Shown here: in pieces, positions 32,471-40,565 of the stretch
Layout of the letters: each line of letters opens with the position of its first letter
Numbering within the stretch: position 1 is the stretch's first letter
NCBI GenBank assembly: GCA_963749145.1
Contig: CAVVLN010000004.1
Coordinates: 1,674,001 to 1,738,000 of the forward strand
Length of the DNA: 64,000 nucleotides
Reading direction: 5' to 3'
DNA from: JASHPR01 sp963749145
Lineage (GTDB): Bacteria; Actinomycetota; Actinomycetes; Streptosporangiales; Streptosporangiaceae
Program-made: the position numbers and the translations under genes
Notes under the pieces: generated by a model
Database searches by the model: none
What the model was told of the DNA's origin: nothing
The model's input: only the letters and a program-made list of their open reading frames with translations

Positions 32471-33196
32471 TTGGCCACGTTCGTCTTGGTCCATGGCGCC
32501 ATGCACGGTGGATGGTGCTGGCGTGAGGTGCGGCGCAGGCTGTCCGGGAACGGGCACGAGGTCTATGCGCCTACCTTGGCGGGCCAGGGTGACCGCCGTC
32601 AGGGGCTGACGCCGCAGGTGGGGATCGCGACGCACGTCGCCGACCTCACCGAGCTCGTCTGGTTCGAGGATCTGCGTGACGTTCACCTGGTGCTGCACAG
32701 CTACGCGGGCGTCCTGGCCGGGCCGGTCGCGGAGCAGGCGGCAGGCCGGCTGGCTTCAGTGACCTTCCTGGCGGCCTTCATCGCGGGGCCGGGCCAGTCT
32801 CTTCTTGACATCGAGCCCGTCGATGTCGCGCTGCGTTACCGTGAGCTGGCCGCATCGGCCGGGCATGGCTGGTTCGTGCCCGCTTCGCCGCAGTTCCTTG
32901 ATCAATGGGGCATCACCGGCCGCGCCCTGCGGGCCAGGGTGGCCCCCCGCCTGACCGACTTTCCGCTGCGTTGCCTGACAGATCCCGTCCGGTTCGATCC
33001 CAGGGCGCTGGACGTGACGCGCAAGGTCTACGTCAACCACACCCAGCCGCCGCTGGCCAGCCTGCAGGCATCGTTCGACCTCGCGGCCGCCGCCGGCTGG
33101 GAGACCCACCAGCTTCCCTACGGGCACGACCTGATGCTGGAAGCGCCCAAGGAGACTGCCACGCTTCTTGAAGCCATAGCCCGGCAGCCACGCTGA
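32471..33196 (+). CDS. Alpha/beta hydrolase
   Basis: This 241-residue protein starts at TTG 32471 (GGGGTGGA upstream). The oxyanion motif is VLVHGAMHGGWCW, the nucleophile elbow VLHSYAGVLAGPV and the catalytic histidine YGHDLMLEAP. HSYAG replaces the common GxSxG, as in salicylate esterase/hydroxynitrile lyase-like proteins. A C-terminal cap is present and all triad positions look intact. Substrate unknown. Confidence 0.87.
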   Translation: MATFVLVHGAMHGGWCWREVRRRLSGNGHEVYAPTLAGQGDRRQGLTPQVGIATHVADLTELVWFEDLRDVHLVLHSYAGVLAGPVAEQAAGRLASVTFLAAFIAGPGQSLLDIEPVDVALRYRELAASAGHGWFVPASPQFLDQWGITGRALRARVAPRLTDFPLRCLTDPVRFDPRALDVTRKVYVNHTQPPLASLQASFDLAAAAGWETHQLPYGHDLMLEAPKETATLLEAIARQPR

Positions 33197-33515
33197 CCGG
33201 GCGGCCAGCGCGATCAGCGGCAGAAGCGGGCACCTGCCTTGGTTCGGATGCCCAGCTGCCAGGTCAGGCCGGATGCCGCAGATCCGGACGTTTCCGGTGC
33301 TGCGCGCTCGTGCATAGTCATGCACGCTGGCTCGGCCAATCATGATGCCAGCACCGCGGATGTCGACCAGGCCAATCACACGGATCGTCGGACAGTCCTA
33401 TGGGAGACGAATGTCAACTCCCGGTGGTTCGGCACGTGAGATAGGTTCCAACACGCCGCTTGCGGCCGCGCGCTCCCCGCGTTACGCTCGCGCCGACCAA
33501 AGAGGGTGGCTTTCG
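33197..33515. other. Gene-free stretch before the glucoamylase, with a small palindrome
   Basis: No gene is supported. CGTGCAT (33309-33315) and ATGCACG (33320-33326) form a perfect 7-base inverted repeat with a 4-base loop, a possible operator. A direct repeat GGCCAATCA lies just after it, before the glucoamylase start. Confidence 0.4.
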
Positions 33516-34805
33516 ATGGGTGAATTACAATACAGCGAGGTGCAGATTGCGGCAGCGCAGTCGAACCTGACGGCAATCGCACCGTACATGTTCTGGCTAA
33601 TGTTCCGCAACGTCGCGTCGGACGGATTCGTGTTCGAAGACCCGGAGAACATGCATGTCCTCTCGCAACCCGGGTGCGTGCTTGCCTCACCGTCGTGGGA
33701 GAACAGCGCCACGAACGTGACCCAGGACTACGTCTACAACTGGACGCGCGACGCGGCGATCGTCGCGATCGAGCTGGCGGCGGGAACGATCCCCAACAGC
33801 CAGCCGCTGATCGACTACGTGCAGTTCGCGCAGATCTGCCAGAACTCGGGCGGCGACTTCGATCTTGCGTCGTTCTTCATCAACGGCACGCCACGGAACT
33901 GGAGCGATCAGACCGACGGGCCTGCCCTCCAGACGCTGGCGATCCTGCAGCTGTTCTCCCAGCTCGACGCGCCGACGCAGACCGTGGCGGAGGCCGTGAT
34001 CGCGGCGAACCTGAACTTCCTGCAGGGCGCCTACCAAGGCGAGACGGTCAATCTCTGGGAGGAGGAGACCGGTGCCTCGTTCTTCGCCCGCGCCGTGCAG
34101 CTGCAGTGCTTCCAGGCGATCACGGGCAACACCCTCGAGATCCCGGTCCCGGGGTGGCTCAGCACCGCCATACCCTGGCTGCAGAACGCCCTCCAGGAGC
34201 ACTGGAACGGTCAGTACTACCAGTCGCTGCTCCCTGTCCCGACCGACAAAACCCCCTACGACCCCAACATCGACATCGTCATGGCCGCGATCTACGGCGC
34301 CGTGCCGGTGACGGACACCAAGCTGCTGGCGACCGCCGCGCTCCTGCGCAGCCAGTGGGCCGACCCGACCTCGAGCTACTTCTACCCGATCAACGGGCCC
34401 GATCAGCAACGCGGCATCGGTCCCCTGCTCGGGCGCTATCCGGGGGACCTATACGACGGTGACACCGATGCTCAGGTGGGCGACCACCCCTGGGCGGTGT
34501 CCACTGCCAACTTCGCCGAGCTTTACTACCGGCTGGCGAGCGCGATCACCGCTGCCGGAGCGGTTCCCCTCGACGCCAACTCCACCAGCTTCTTCAGCCA
34601 GGTCGGCATCGACGCGCAGACGGCGCCGGCCGCGGCCGCGGCGGCCTTGCAGAGCGCCGGCGACCAGATGCTGCAGGCGATCATCTTCCACAGCGACAAC
34701 CTTGAGCTCAGCGAGCAGTTCGACGCTTCGACCGGCTACGAGAAGAGCGTCAGCAACCTCTCCTGGAGCTACGCGTCGTTCCTGTCAGCGGTCCGCGCCA
34801 GGTAA
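33516..34805 (+). CDS. Glycoside hydrolase family 15 glucoamylase
   Basis: This 429-residue protein starts at ATG 33516 (AGAGGGTGG upstream). It follows the fungal-type GH15 pattern: YVYNWTRDAAIVAIEL near the start, the acid pair in NLWEEETGASFFARAV (E182-E184), DNxD-like YDGDTDAQVGDHPWAVSTAN, and the base E400 in LSEQFDASTGYEKSVSNL. These are the two catalytic glutamates of an inverting alpha-glucosidase that releases glucose from starch or trehalose-like glucans. No signal peptide is seen, so it appears cytoplasmic or is exported by another route. Confidence 0.88.
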   Translation: MGELQYSEVQIAAAQSNLTAIAPYMFWLMFRNVASDGFVFEDPENMHVLSQPGCVLASPSWENSATNVTQDYVYNWTRDAAIVAIELAAGTIPNSQPLIDYVQFAQICQNSGGDFDLASFFINGTPRNWSDQTDGPALQTLAILQLFSQLDAPTQTVAEAVIAANLNFLQGAYQGETVNLWEEETGASFFARAVQLQCFQAITGNTLEIPVPGWLSTAIPWLQNALQEHWNGQYYQSLLPVPTDKTPYDPNIDIVMAAIYGAVPVTDTKLLATAALLRSQWADPTSSYFYPINGPDQQRGIGPLLGRYPGDLYDGDTDAQVGDHPWAVSTANFAELYYRLASAITAAGAVPLDANSTSFFSQVGIDAQTAPAAAAAALQSAGDQMLQAIIFHSDNLELSEQFDASTGYEKSVSNLSWSYASFLSAVRAR

Positions 34806-34988
34806 CGCCGCATCGGCCAGTTCATGGACGGCCGGAGATCCCGGGCTTGCCGGAGCGCGGGTCAGGCCCATCACCCGTTCGGGGGGAGGTAGCGGCAGCC
34901 GCTCATGGGGTGGGATGACTCTGGTGGTTTGTCGCTGCCTGGCGGGGACAGACACGCCCGAAACGTCCTCAGACGAGTGGAGGCTGGC

Positions 34989-36578
34989 ATGCCTGGCTCA
35001 GCTACCCGCGCCAACGCGCTCGATCATGTGGTGGTGGTGCTGTTTGAGAACCGGTCGCTGGACAACGTTCTGGGCCGCCTCTACGGGCCGGGGGATGGCA
35101 AGACCTTCGAGGGCGTCATCGGCAAGGAGCTGAGCAACCCGATCCCCGGCTGGGCCGAGCACGGCGCTGACCGCAAGGTGGTGCCCTACGGCGTCACTAC
35201 CGACCTGGACTCCCCCAACCCGGACTCGGGTGAGGAGTGGTACCACACCAACACCCAGCTGTTCGGCACGATCGACGACCACAACCGGTTCAAGATCGGC
35301 GAGGGCGTGACCGCGCCGTGGAACGCGCCGCCGCCAGGCGCAGTTCCGGCCATGGACGGGTTCGTCGCCGACTACATCAGCACGTTCACCGGCGAAGTTG
35401 GGCGCCAGCCGGCCTATGAGGAGTACGCCCAGATCATGACCGGGTACACCCCGCAGCAGCTGCCGGTGCTGAGCAGCATCGCGCGTGAGTTCGGGGTGTT
35501 TGACCACTGGTTTTCCGAGGTGCCGTCGCAGACGTTCATGAACCGGTCGTTCTGGACGGCGGCGACGTCGTCGGGGCTGGTCGTGAACAGCCCGGTGAGA
35601 AAGTGGTTCACCGACAACGACGCGGAGACGATCTTCGAGCGGCTTGAGCAGCACGGCAAGACCTGGAAGGTCTATGTGATGGAGCCGATGTGCCTGTCGT
35701 TCACCGGTGTCATCCACTATCCCCGGCTGAAGGACCGGCTGGCGACGCATTTCGTGCGGTTTTCCGAGTTCGAGAAGGACGCCGCAGCCGGGACCCTGCC
35801 CGATTTCTCGCTGATCGAGCCGGACATGATCGCGGGGCACGGCGACTACCATCCGGCGTTCGGCCGGTCATTCTTCGGCGGCAACGTCGATATCGGGCTG
35901 GACGCGCCGTCGGCGATGCTGGGCGGCGAGGCGTTCCTGGAGCGGGTCTTCAACGCCTACCGGTCGGCCACGGCCGAGCCGGGCGCCAACGTCTGGAACA
36001 CCACCTTGCTGATCGGGTGGGACGAGCCAGGCGGAACCTACGATCACGTGCCCCCGGGACCAGTCCCGCCGCCCGATCCGGCCGCACCGGCGGGTGAGCT
36101 CGGCTTCACGTTCGACCGTTCCGGCTACCGCGTCCCCGCCATCGTCGTGTCGCCATGGGTCGAGCCGGGCTCGGTGTACAACGAGGAGTACCGGCACACC
36201 TCGCTGATCGCGACGCTGCGCAAGGCCTGGGACCTCGGCGCGCCGTTCACCCAGCGTGATGCCTCGGCGCGCACCTTCGACCACGTGTTCACCCGCGGCA
36301 CGCCGCGCGACCCGCAGAGCTGGGCCACCGTCGCGGCCCAGCCCCCGCCTGCATGGACGATTGACTACCAGACCATGGGCAAGGCCCTCGGCTACCTGGG
36401 CAAGGACGTCGCACCCGGCGTCATCGAGCACGCCAGGCAGATGGGGGTCAAACTCCCACCGCAGCTAGACGACCCCTCCGCCGAACTCACGCCCCAGCTC
36501 ATCGTCGAAGTCATCAGGGACATCGCCTTCCACTACTTCCCCCGGCTGGCGCCGGGCGGCGCAGGCGATGGCCACTGA
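34989..36578 (+). CDS. Phosphoesterase / phospholipase C-like (alkaline phosphatase superfamily)
   Basis: This protein of 529 residues starts at ATG 34989 (GTGGAGG upstream). It begins HVVVVLFENRSLDNVLG, the metal-binding E/N motif of bacterial phosphatidylcholine-specific phospholipases C and acid phosphatases. Next come WFSEVPSQTFMNRSFW, LIEPDMIAGHGDYHP, LLIGWDEPGGTYDHV and the H in EEYRHTSLIATL. It has no Tat or Sec signal, unlike secreted phospholipases, so it acts inside the cell or is exported in trans. A longer start at 34905 is possible but the extra residues look non-conserved. Confidence 0.87.
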   Translation: MPGSATRANALDHVVVVLFENRSLDNVLGRLYGPGDGKTFEGVIGKELSNPIPGWAEHGADRKVVPYGVTTDLDSPNPDSGEEWYHTNTQLFGTIDDHNRFKIGEGVTAPWNAPPPGAVPAMDGFVADYISTFTGEVGRQPAYEEYAQIMTGYTPQQLPVLSSIAREFGVFDHWFSEVPSQTFMNRSFWTAATSSGLVVNSPVRKWFTDNDAETIFERLEQHGKTWKVYVMEPMCLSFTGVIHYPRLKDRLATHFVRFSEFEKDAAAGTLPDFSLIEPDMIAGHGDYHPAFGRSFFGGNVDIGLDAPSAMLGGEAFLERVFNAYRSATAEPGANVWNTTLLIGWDEPGGTYDHVPPGPVPPPDPAAPAGELGFTFDRSGYRVPAIVVSPWVEPGSVYNEEYRHTSLIATLRKAWDLGAPFTQRDASARTFDHVFTRGTPRDPQSWATVAAQPPPAWTIDYQTMGKALGYLGKDVAPGVIEHARQMGVKLPPQLDDPSAELTPQLIVEVIRDIAFHYFPRLAPGGAGDGH

Positions 36579-36744
36579 GCCAACGTCGCACCGGTGTGTT
36601 CTCCCTCCAGCTCATGCCTCGTCCCCCACCCGCCGTAGCAGTGACCACGCCGGCAGGCCGGCCCACCGGCCTGATTACGGTCAAGCGTTTCGGCCGGCAA
36701 CGGTATCTGACCCCTGCTTCTTGAGCGTCTGGCGCGGGCGGGTC

Positions 36745-37296
36745 TTACTGGCCGACGCGCCCGTCGATGCGCTCGCGGAGCAGGTCGGCGTGCCCGTTGT
36801 GGCGGGCGTACTCCTCGATCATGTGCACCAGCAGCTCGCGCAGCGAGACCGGCTCCCCTTCAGAGTCCTGCCCCACGAAATCCAGGTCGTGCTTCTTGAT
36901 GAACTGATCGGCAAACGCGATCTCCTCGCGCCATGCCGCCCACGCCTCGTCGACAACGGCTGGGTCAGCCACCGCGCCGTTGAAGTCGCCGTCCGGGTCG
37001 GCCTCGGCCTGGTAGCGCTTGGGCACGTCGTTCCCGGCGAACCGGCGGCGGAACCAGGCCCGTTCCACCTCGGCCATGTGCCGGACCAGGCCGAGCAGCG
37101 ACATCGTGGACGGCTCCACAGAACGCCGGGCCAGCTGTTCGGCGTCGAGCCCATCGCACTTCACCCGCAGTGTCAGCCGCTGGTAGCGCAGGAACTCGTT
37201 AAGCGTCGCCCGCTCGTCTCCCAGCCGGGAGCCGCCTTCCCGCGGGTCCGAAGCAGGATCGAGGAACAGGTCCGCCCGGTGCTGTGGCGTAGTCAC
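36745..37296 (-). CDS. DinB/DUF664 family protein
   Basis: This 183-residue four-helix protein starts at GTG 37296. It has FLRYQRLTLRVKCDGLDAEQL, then SLLGLVRHMAEVERAWFRRRF and HMIEEYARHNGHADLLRERI. The three histidines (LVRHM, IEEYARH, GH) match the metal site of DUF664/DinB enzymes, which include thiol-dependent S-transferases for mycothiol or bacillithiol. Length is normal. Reaction unknown. Confidence 0.85.
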   Translation of the reverse strand: MTTPQHRADLFLDPASDPREGGSRLGDERATLNEFLRYQRLTLRVKCDGLDAEQLARRSVEPSTMSLLGLVRHMAEVERAWFRRRFAGNDVPKRYQAEADPDGDFNGAVADPAVVDEAWAAWREEIAFADQFIKKHDLDFVGQDSEGEPVSLRELLVHMIEEYARHNGHADLLRERIDGRVGQ

Positions 37297-37435
37297 GCCG
37301 ACCGACACTACCGGACCCCGGAGGTCTGCCTCGCAGGCAGCAGAAAGCCCCATGATCCCGGGTGTCGCCCGGCGTGAACGATCGGCGGTCCTGGTGCCCG
37401 GGCCGGCTGACCCGCAGGCGTGCCAGACTGCGCCC

Positions 37436-38361
37436 ATGGATGATGTCGGTGCCCGCACGCTGGGCCGGGTTGGCGCCAATGGCATCGAGCTGGCATACGA
37501 GACCTTCGGTGACGCCGGCGCACCGCCGGTCGTGCTCATCATGGGCCTGGCAATGCAGATGATCGCCTGGCCGGACGAGCTGTGCGATGGCCTGGCCCGG
37601 TGCGGTCTTTTCGTCGTCCGATTCGACAACCGGGATGTGGGCGGATCAACGCACCTGAAGAATGTCCCGCCGCCACGCCTTGCCGACGTCCTGGTGCGGC
37701 GCAAGCCGCCGCCGTACTCGATCGGCGACATGGCCGGCGACGTGGCCGGGCTGATCGATGGCCTGGGGCTGGGTGATGTTCATCTGGTCGGGGCGTCCAT
37801 GGGCGGGTTCATCGCGCAGACCGTCGCACTGAAGCACGCCGATCGGGTTCGCACGCTCACGCTGATCATGACCTCCACCGGATCTCGTCGCGTGGGGCAG
37901 GCGAAGCCGCGAGTTTACGCCCGGCTGCTGCGGCCACCGGTGGCCGCCGCCGGCCGGCGGCGGTGTCGGCAGTTGTCGAGACGTTCCGGCTCATCGGCTC
38001 GCCTGGCTTCGCGTTCGACGAGCAGTACCTGCGTGATCTGGCCGGCCGCAGCTGGGACCGCGGGTATGACCCGGCTGGCTCCCGGCGCCAGCTCGCGGCG
38101 ACGGTTAACCAGCCCAACCGCACCGCGGCGCTGCGTGGTATCACTGTCCCAACGCTGGTCATCCACGGACTCCATGACCCGCTAGTCGCGCCCAGCGGCG
38201 GCCTCGCGATCGCCAAGACGATCGCAGGCTCCCGCTTTGTGGGGTTCTCCGGCATGGGTCACGACCTGCCCCGGGCCCTGTGGCCCGAGTTCGTCAGGGA
38301 GATCGCGGCGCTCGCCGCACTAGGCGAACAGCGCCGCCGCCACAGACCGCCGCCGGGCTAG
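37436..38361 (+). pseudogene. Alpha/beta hydrolase with one frameshift
   Basis: From ATG 37436 the protein reads VGANGIELAYETFGD, PPVVLIMGLAMQMIAWP, VRFDNRDVGGST and the nucleophile elbow LVGASMGGFIAQTVAL. At about 37945, in a CGGCGGCGG run, the frame breaks. The conserved remainder (VSAVVETFRLIGSPGF, then VPTLVIHGLHDPLVAP and GMGHDLPRALW) is in another frame to 38361. All triad positions exist across the two pieces. One base change in the repeat would restore a normal ~305-residue hydrolase, so an assembly or base-call error is possible. Confidence 0.7.
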
Positions 38362-38507
38362 CCGTTCATCTATGTCCATGACGCAGCTGGTCGGTTTACT
38401 GCGGGGCCGGCCTGCTGCGGCTGCGCACCGTCGGCGAAGGGCACGTTGCGGGGAACGGATGGAAGCGGCAGGTTGGGCAGTACCGCGGACGAGGACCGTC
38501 CGCCTGG

Positions 38508-39626
38508 TCAAGCCGCCGCCCGTCCGGCGTCAAGATCCTGATTTCCTGATGGGCTTGGGTGTTGCGGCCCGGCCAGCTGTGACAAGGGCTGGATCGGGAA
38601 GCGTCTCGTCTGCGCGGCTCGGCGGGCCTGGGCGGAACGCCCGTGGCTGTTCTGGTTCGGCGGGTGCCAGTTCCGGGCAGGCCCCACGGCCAGCAGGCGG
38701 GTAGCCGAGGGTGAGTTCACGGCGGTGCTTACGGCGGGCTTTTGCTCACACGAGCGGTGCCCGTTCTCGCCGGCAATCAGGTAGCTGCGGCTGAGGACCG
38801 CGGCGCCGGCCATGACCACGCCCAGCGCCAGCGTCTCGCCGACCAAGTCCGTGACCCCGGTGCGGATGTGCTCGCCGAACAAGAACACCCCGAGCAGGCT
38901 GGCCGAGAACGGGTCGAGGATGGTGAATCCGGGCTGGGAGGCGGCCAGCGGCCCGGCGGCGAGCGCGTGGGAAGCCAGCAGCATGGTCGCCGCCCCGGCG
39001 GTGATGAGCACGTAAAGCGACCAGGTGCAGAAGATGGCGCCGATGCCGTCATCGATGTGAGAGCTAAGCTCCTTGATGACCGCGGCCATAAAGCCCCAGG
39101 AGATCCCAGTGGCCACGCCAAGCACCGCGGCCCGGCGGGACCCAGACGCGCCGGGACGGTCGCCTAGCCGGTAGGCGACGGCCAGGGCCACGGACACGAC
39201 GCCGACGGTGACCAGGCCAGCCAGCAGCCACGACGAGCCCGGCGCGTGTAGCCGCCCGCCCGATGGCGACGCCAGGCGCAAGAACAAGCCGATGCCGGCG
39301 GACATGGCCGCCGCGGCCAGCCAGTCGCGGCGCCTCACCCGCCGCGACCCAGCGACGGCCAGGTAACCGAAAACGAACAGCAGCTCAGCCGCCAAGATGG
39401 GCTGGACCAGGGCCAAATCGCCGAAGTGCAGAGCGGTCAGCTGGAACACGAACCCCAAGATCATGCTGGCAATGCCCAGCACCCAGACCGGCTGGCGGGC
39501 CAGGCGGAACACGAGCCGGACATCGAAGCCCGCCGTCTTCGTGCTCCTGGCCCCCTTGCGCTGGCACACCGACGCCGTGGCCGTACACAAACTCGCCGCA
39601 ACCGCCAGCACGATTGCCTTGTCCAT
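38508..39626 (-). CDS. DMT/EamA-type membrane transporter
   Basis: This 372-residue protein starts at ATG 39626 (MDKAIVLAVAASLCTATASVC) and has about nine to ten hydrophobic helices in two EamA-like halves. Signature stretches are FVFQLTALHFGDLALVQPIL and GISWGFMAAVIKELSSHI, and the final half TILDPFSASLLGVFLFGEHI. The C-terminal ~75 residues (after SYLIAGENGH) are hydrophilic, Ser/Pro/Gln-rich and not family-like, so they may be run-on after loss of a normal stop. Substrate unknown (metabolite or magnesium-type exporters share this fold). Confidence 0.78.
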   Translation of the reverse strand: MDKAIVLAVAASLCTATASVCQRKGARSTKTAGFDVRLVFRLARQPVWVLGIASMILGFVFQLTALHFGDLALVQPILAAELLFVFGYLAVAGSRRVRRRDWLAAAAMSAGIGLFLRLASPSGGRLHAPGSSWLLAGLVTVGVVSVALAVAYRLGDRPGASGSRRAAVLGVATGISWGFMAAVIKELSSHIDDGIGAIFCTWSLYVLITAGAATMLLASHALAAGPLAASQPGFTILDPFSASLLGVFLFGEHIRTGVTDLVGETLALGVVMAGAAVLSRSYLIAGENGHRSCEQKPAVSTAVNSPSATRLLAVGPARNWHPPNQNSHGRSAQARRAAQTRRFPIQPLSQLAGPQHPSPSGNQDLDAGRAAA

Positions 39627-40017
39627 CAGCTGCCCTGCCTCAGATTCCCACGCCGGACAACGAAGCCGCCGACCTGACTGCAGCATCTCGCCCGCCAGCG
39701 GGGCCGTCAGTCACGCATCCGACAGCGGTGCTGTCACCTTGCCGACTGGTCTCAGGCCTTGGCCAGCGTGGCCACCGTGATGTGCGGCCAGCGGCCAGCG
39801 CCGCAGTTCCCTCATCGTTGTCCAGCGGCTGGAAGGCAAAGTCTGCCGCCGATATGGACGGCACTCCGGTTGCTGGTCGGCCGCCGAAGGCACGCCCGAA
39901 CGGCTAATCGGCTCACGGCTGCGGGTAAACAAGCCTCCCGTATTCACTGTCGGTCATGTGATGACGCGTTGACGTGTGTCGTGCGATGGTTGGGTTGCCC
40001 AGTGAGGGGGTGAGGAG
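39627..40017. other. Gene-free stretch upstream of the NLR pair
   Basis: No gene or recognisable fragment is seen. The last 80 bases are AT-richer and probably contain the promoter of the gene at 40018, which has GAGGGGG 8 bases before its start. Confidence 0.4.
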
Positions 40018-40491
40018 ATGCCGTTGGTGGCGGCGTTGATGGCGCTGGCGGCGCTGGCGGGGAACACGGTGGTGACCGCGGCGGCGACGGATGCGTGGGA
40101 GGCGGCCCGGAAAGGGTTCGCGCGGCTCTTGGGCCGCGGCGACCCGGGCAAGACGAAGGCCGCGGAGCGGCGGCTGGAGGAAACCCACGACCAGCTCACC
40201 CAGGCCACGGGCGCAGATCTGGAGACCGTCCGGGTGACGCTGGAGGCTCAGTGGACGACGCGGCTGGCTGACCTGCTGGAGGACGACCCGGGCGTGGAGG
40301 CCGACCTTCGTGCCCTGGTGGACCAGATTCAGGCGCAGGTGTCCGCGGCTGATCATGCGGTGGCGGCCGGGCGGGACATGAATGTCAGCGGCGGGGTGAA
40401 CATCGCCGATAGGGGCGGGGTGGTGGCCCGGGCCGTCCAGGGCGGGATCTCAACCGGAAACCCTCCTACCCCGGGCCCGGCCAGCAGCTAG
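40018..40491 (+). CDS. Small membrane-type effector-like protein, partner of the NLR
   Basis: This 157-residue protein has three parts. Residues 1-24 are hydrophobic (VAALMALAALAGNTVVTAAA), enough for one membrane helix. Residues about 25-115 are charged helices (AWEAARKGFARLLGRGDPGK, HDQLTQATGADLETVRVTLE). The tail reads AAGRDMNVSGGVNIADRGGV and VARAVQGGIS. This is the layout of Bell-type effectors: an N-terminal membrane-active helix bundle plus a short C-terminal amyloid-like motif. The ADRGGV motif recurs in the reading frame just upstream of the NB-ARC gene, 75 bases away. Function by analogy only: triggered membrane damage and cell death. Confidence 0.65.
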   Translation: MPLVAALMALAALAGNTVVTAAATDAWEAARKGFARLLGRGDPGKTKAAERRLEETHDQLTQATGADLETVRVTLEAQWTTRLADLLEDDPGVEADLRALVDQIQAQVSAADHAVAAGRDMNVSGGVNIADRGGVVARAVQGGISTGNPPTPGPASS

Positions 40492-40565
40492 CCGGGTCCG
40501 GGGGTTCGTGGTCGCTCGCGCCGGGTGCGACGGCCGCCGACCGCGGCGGCGTCGCCATCAATCGT

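Noticed and set aside
36568..37377. Plus-strand open frame of 269 codons
   Set aside because: Antisense to the DinB gene; low-complexity N-terminus and no family motif.
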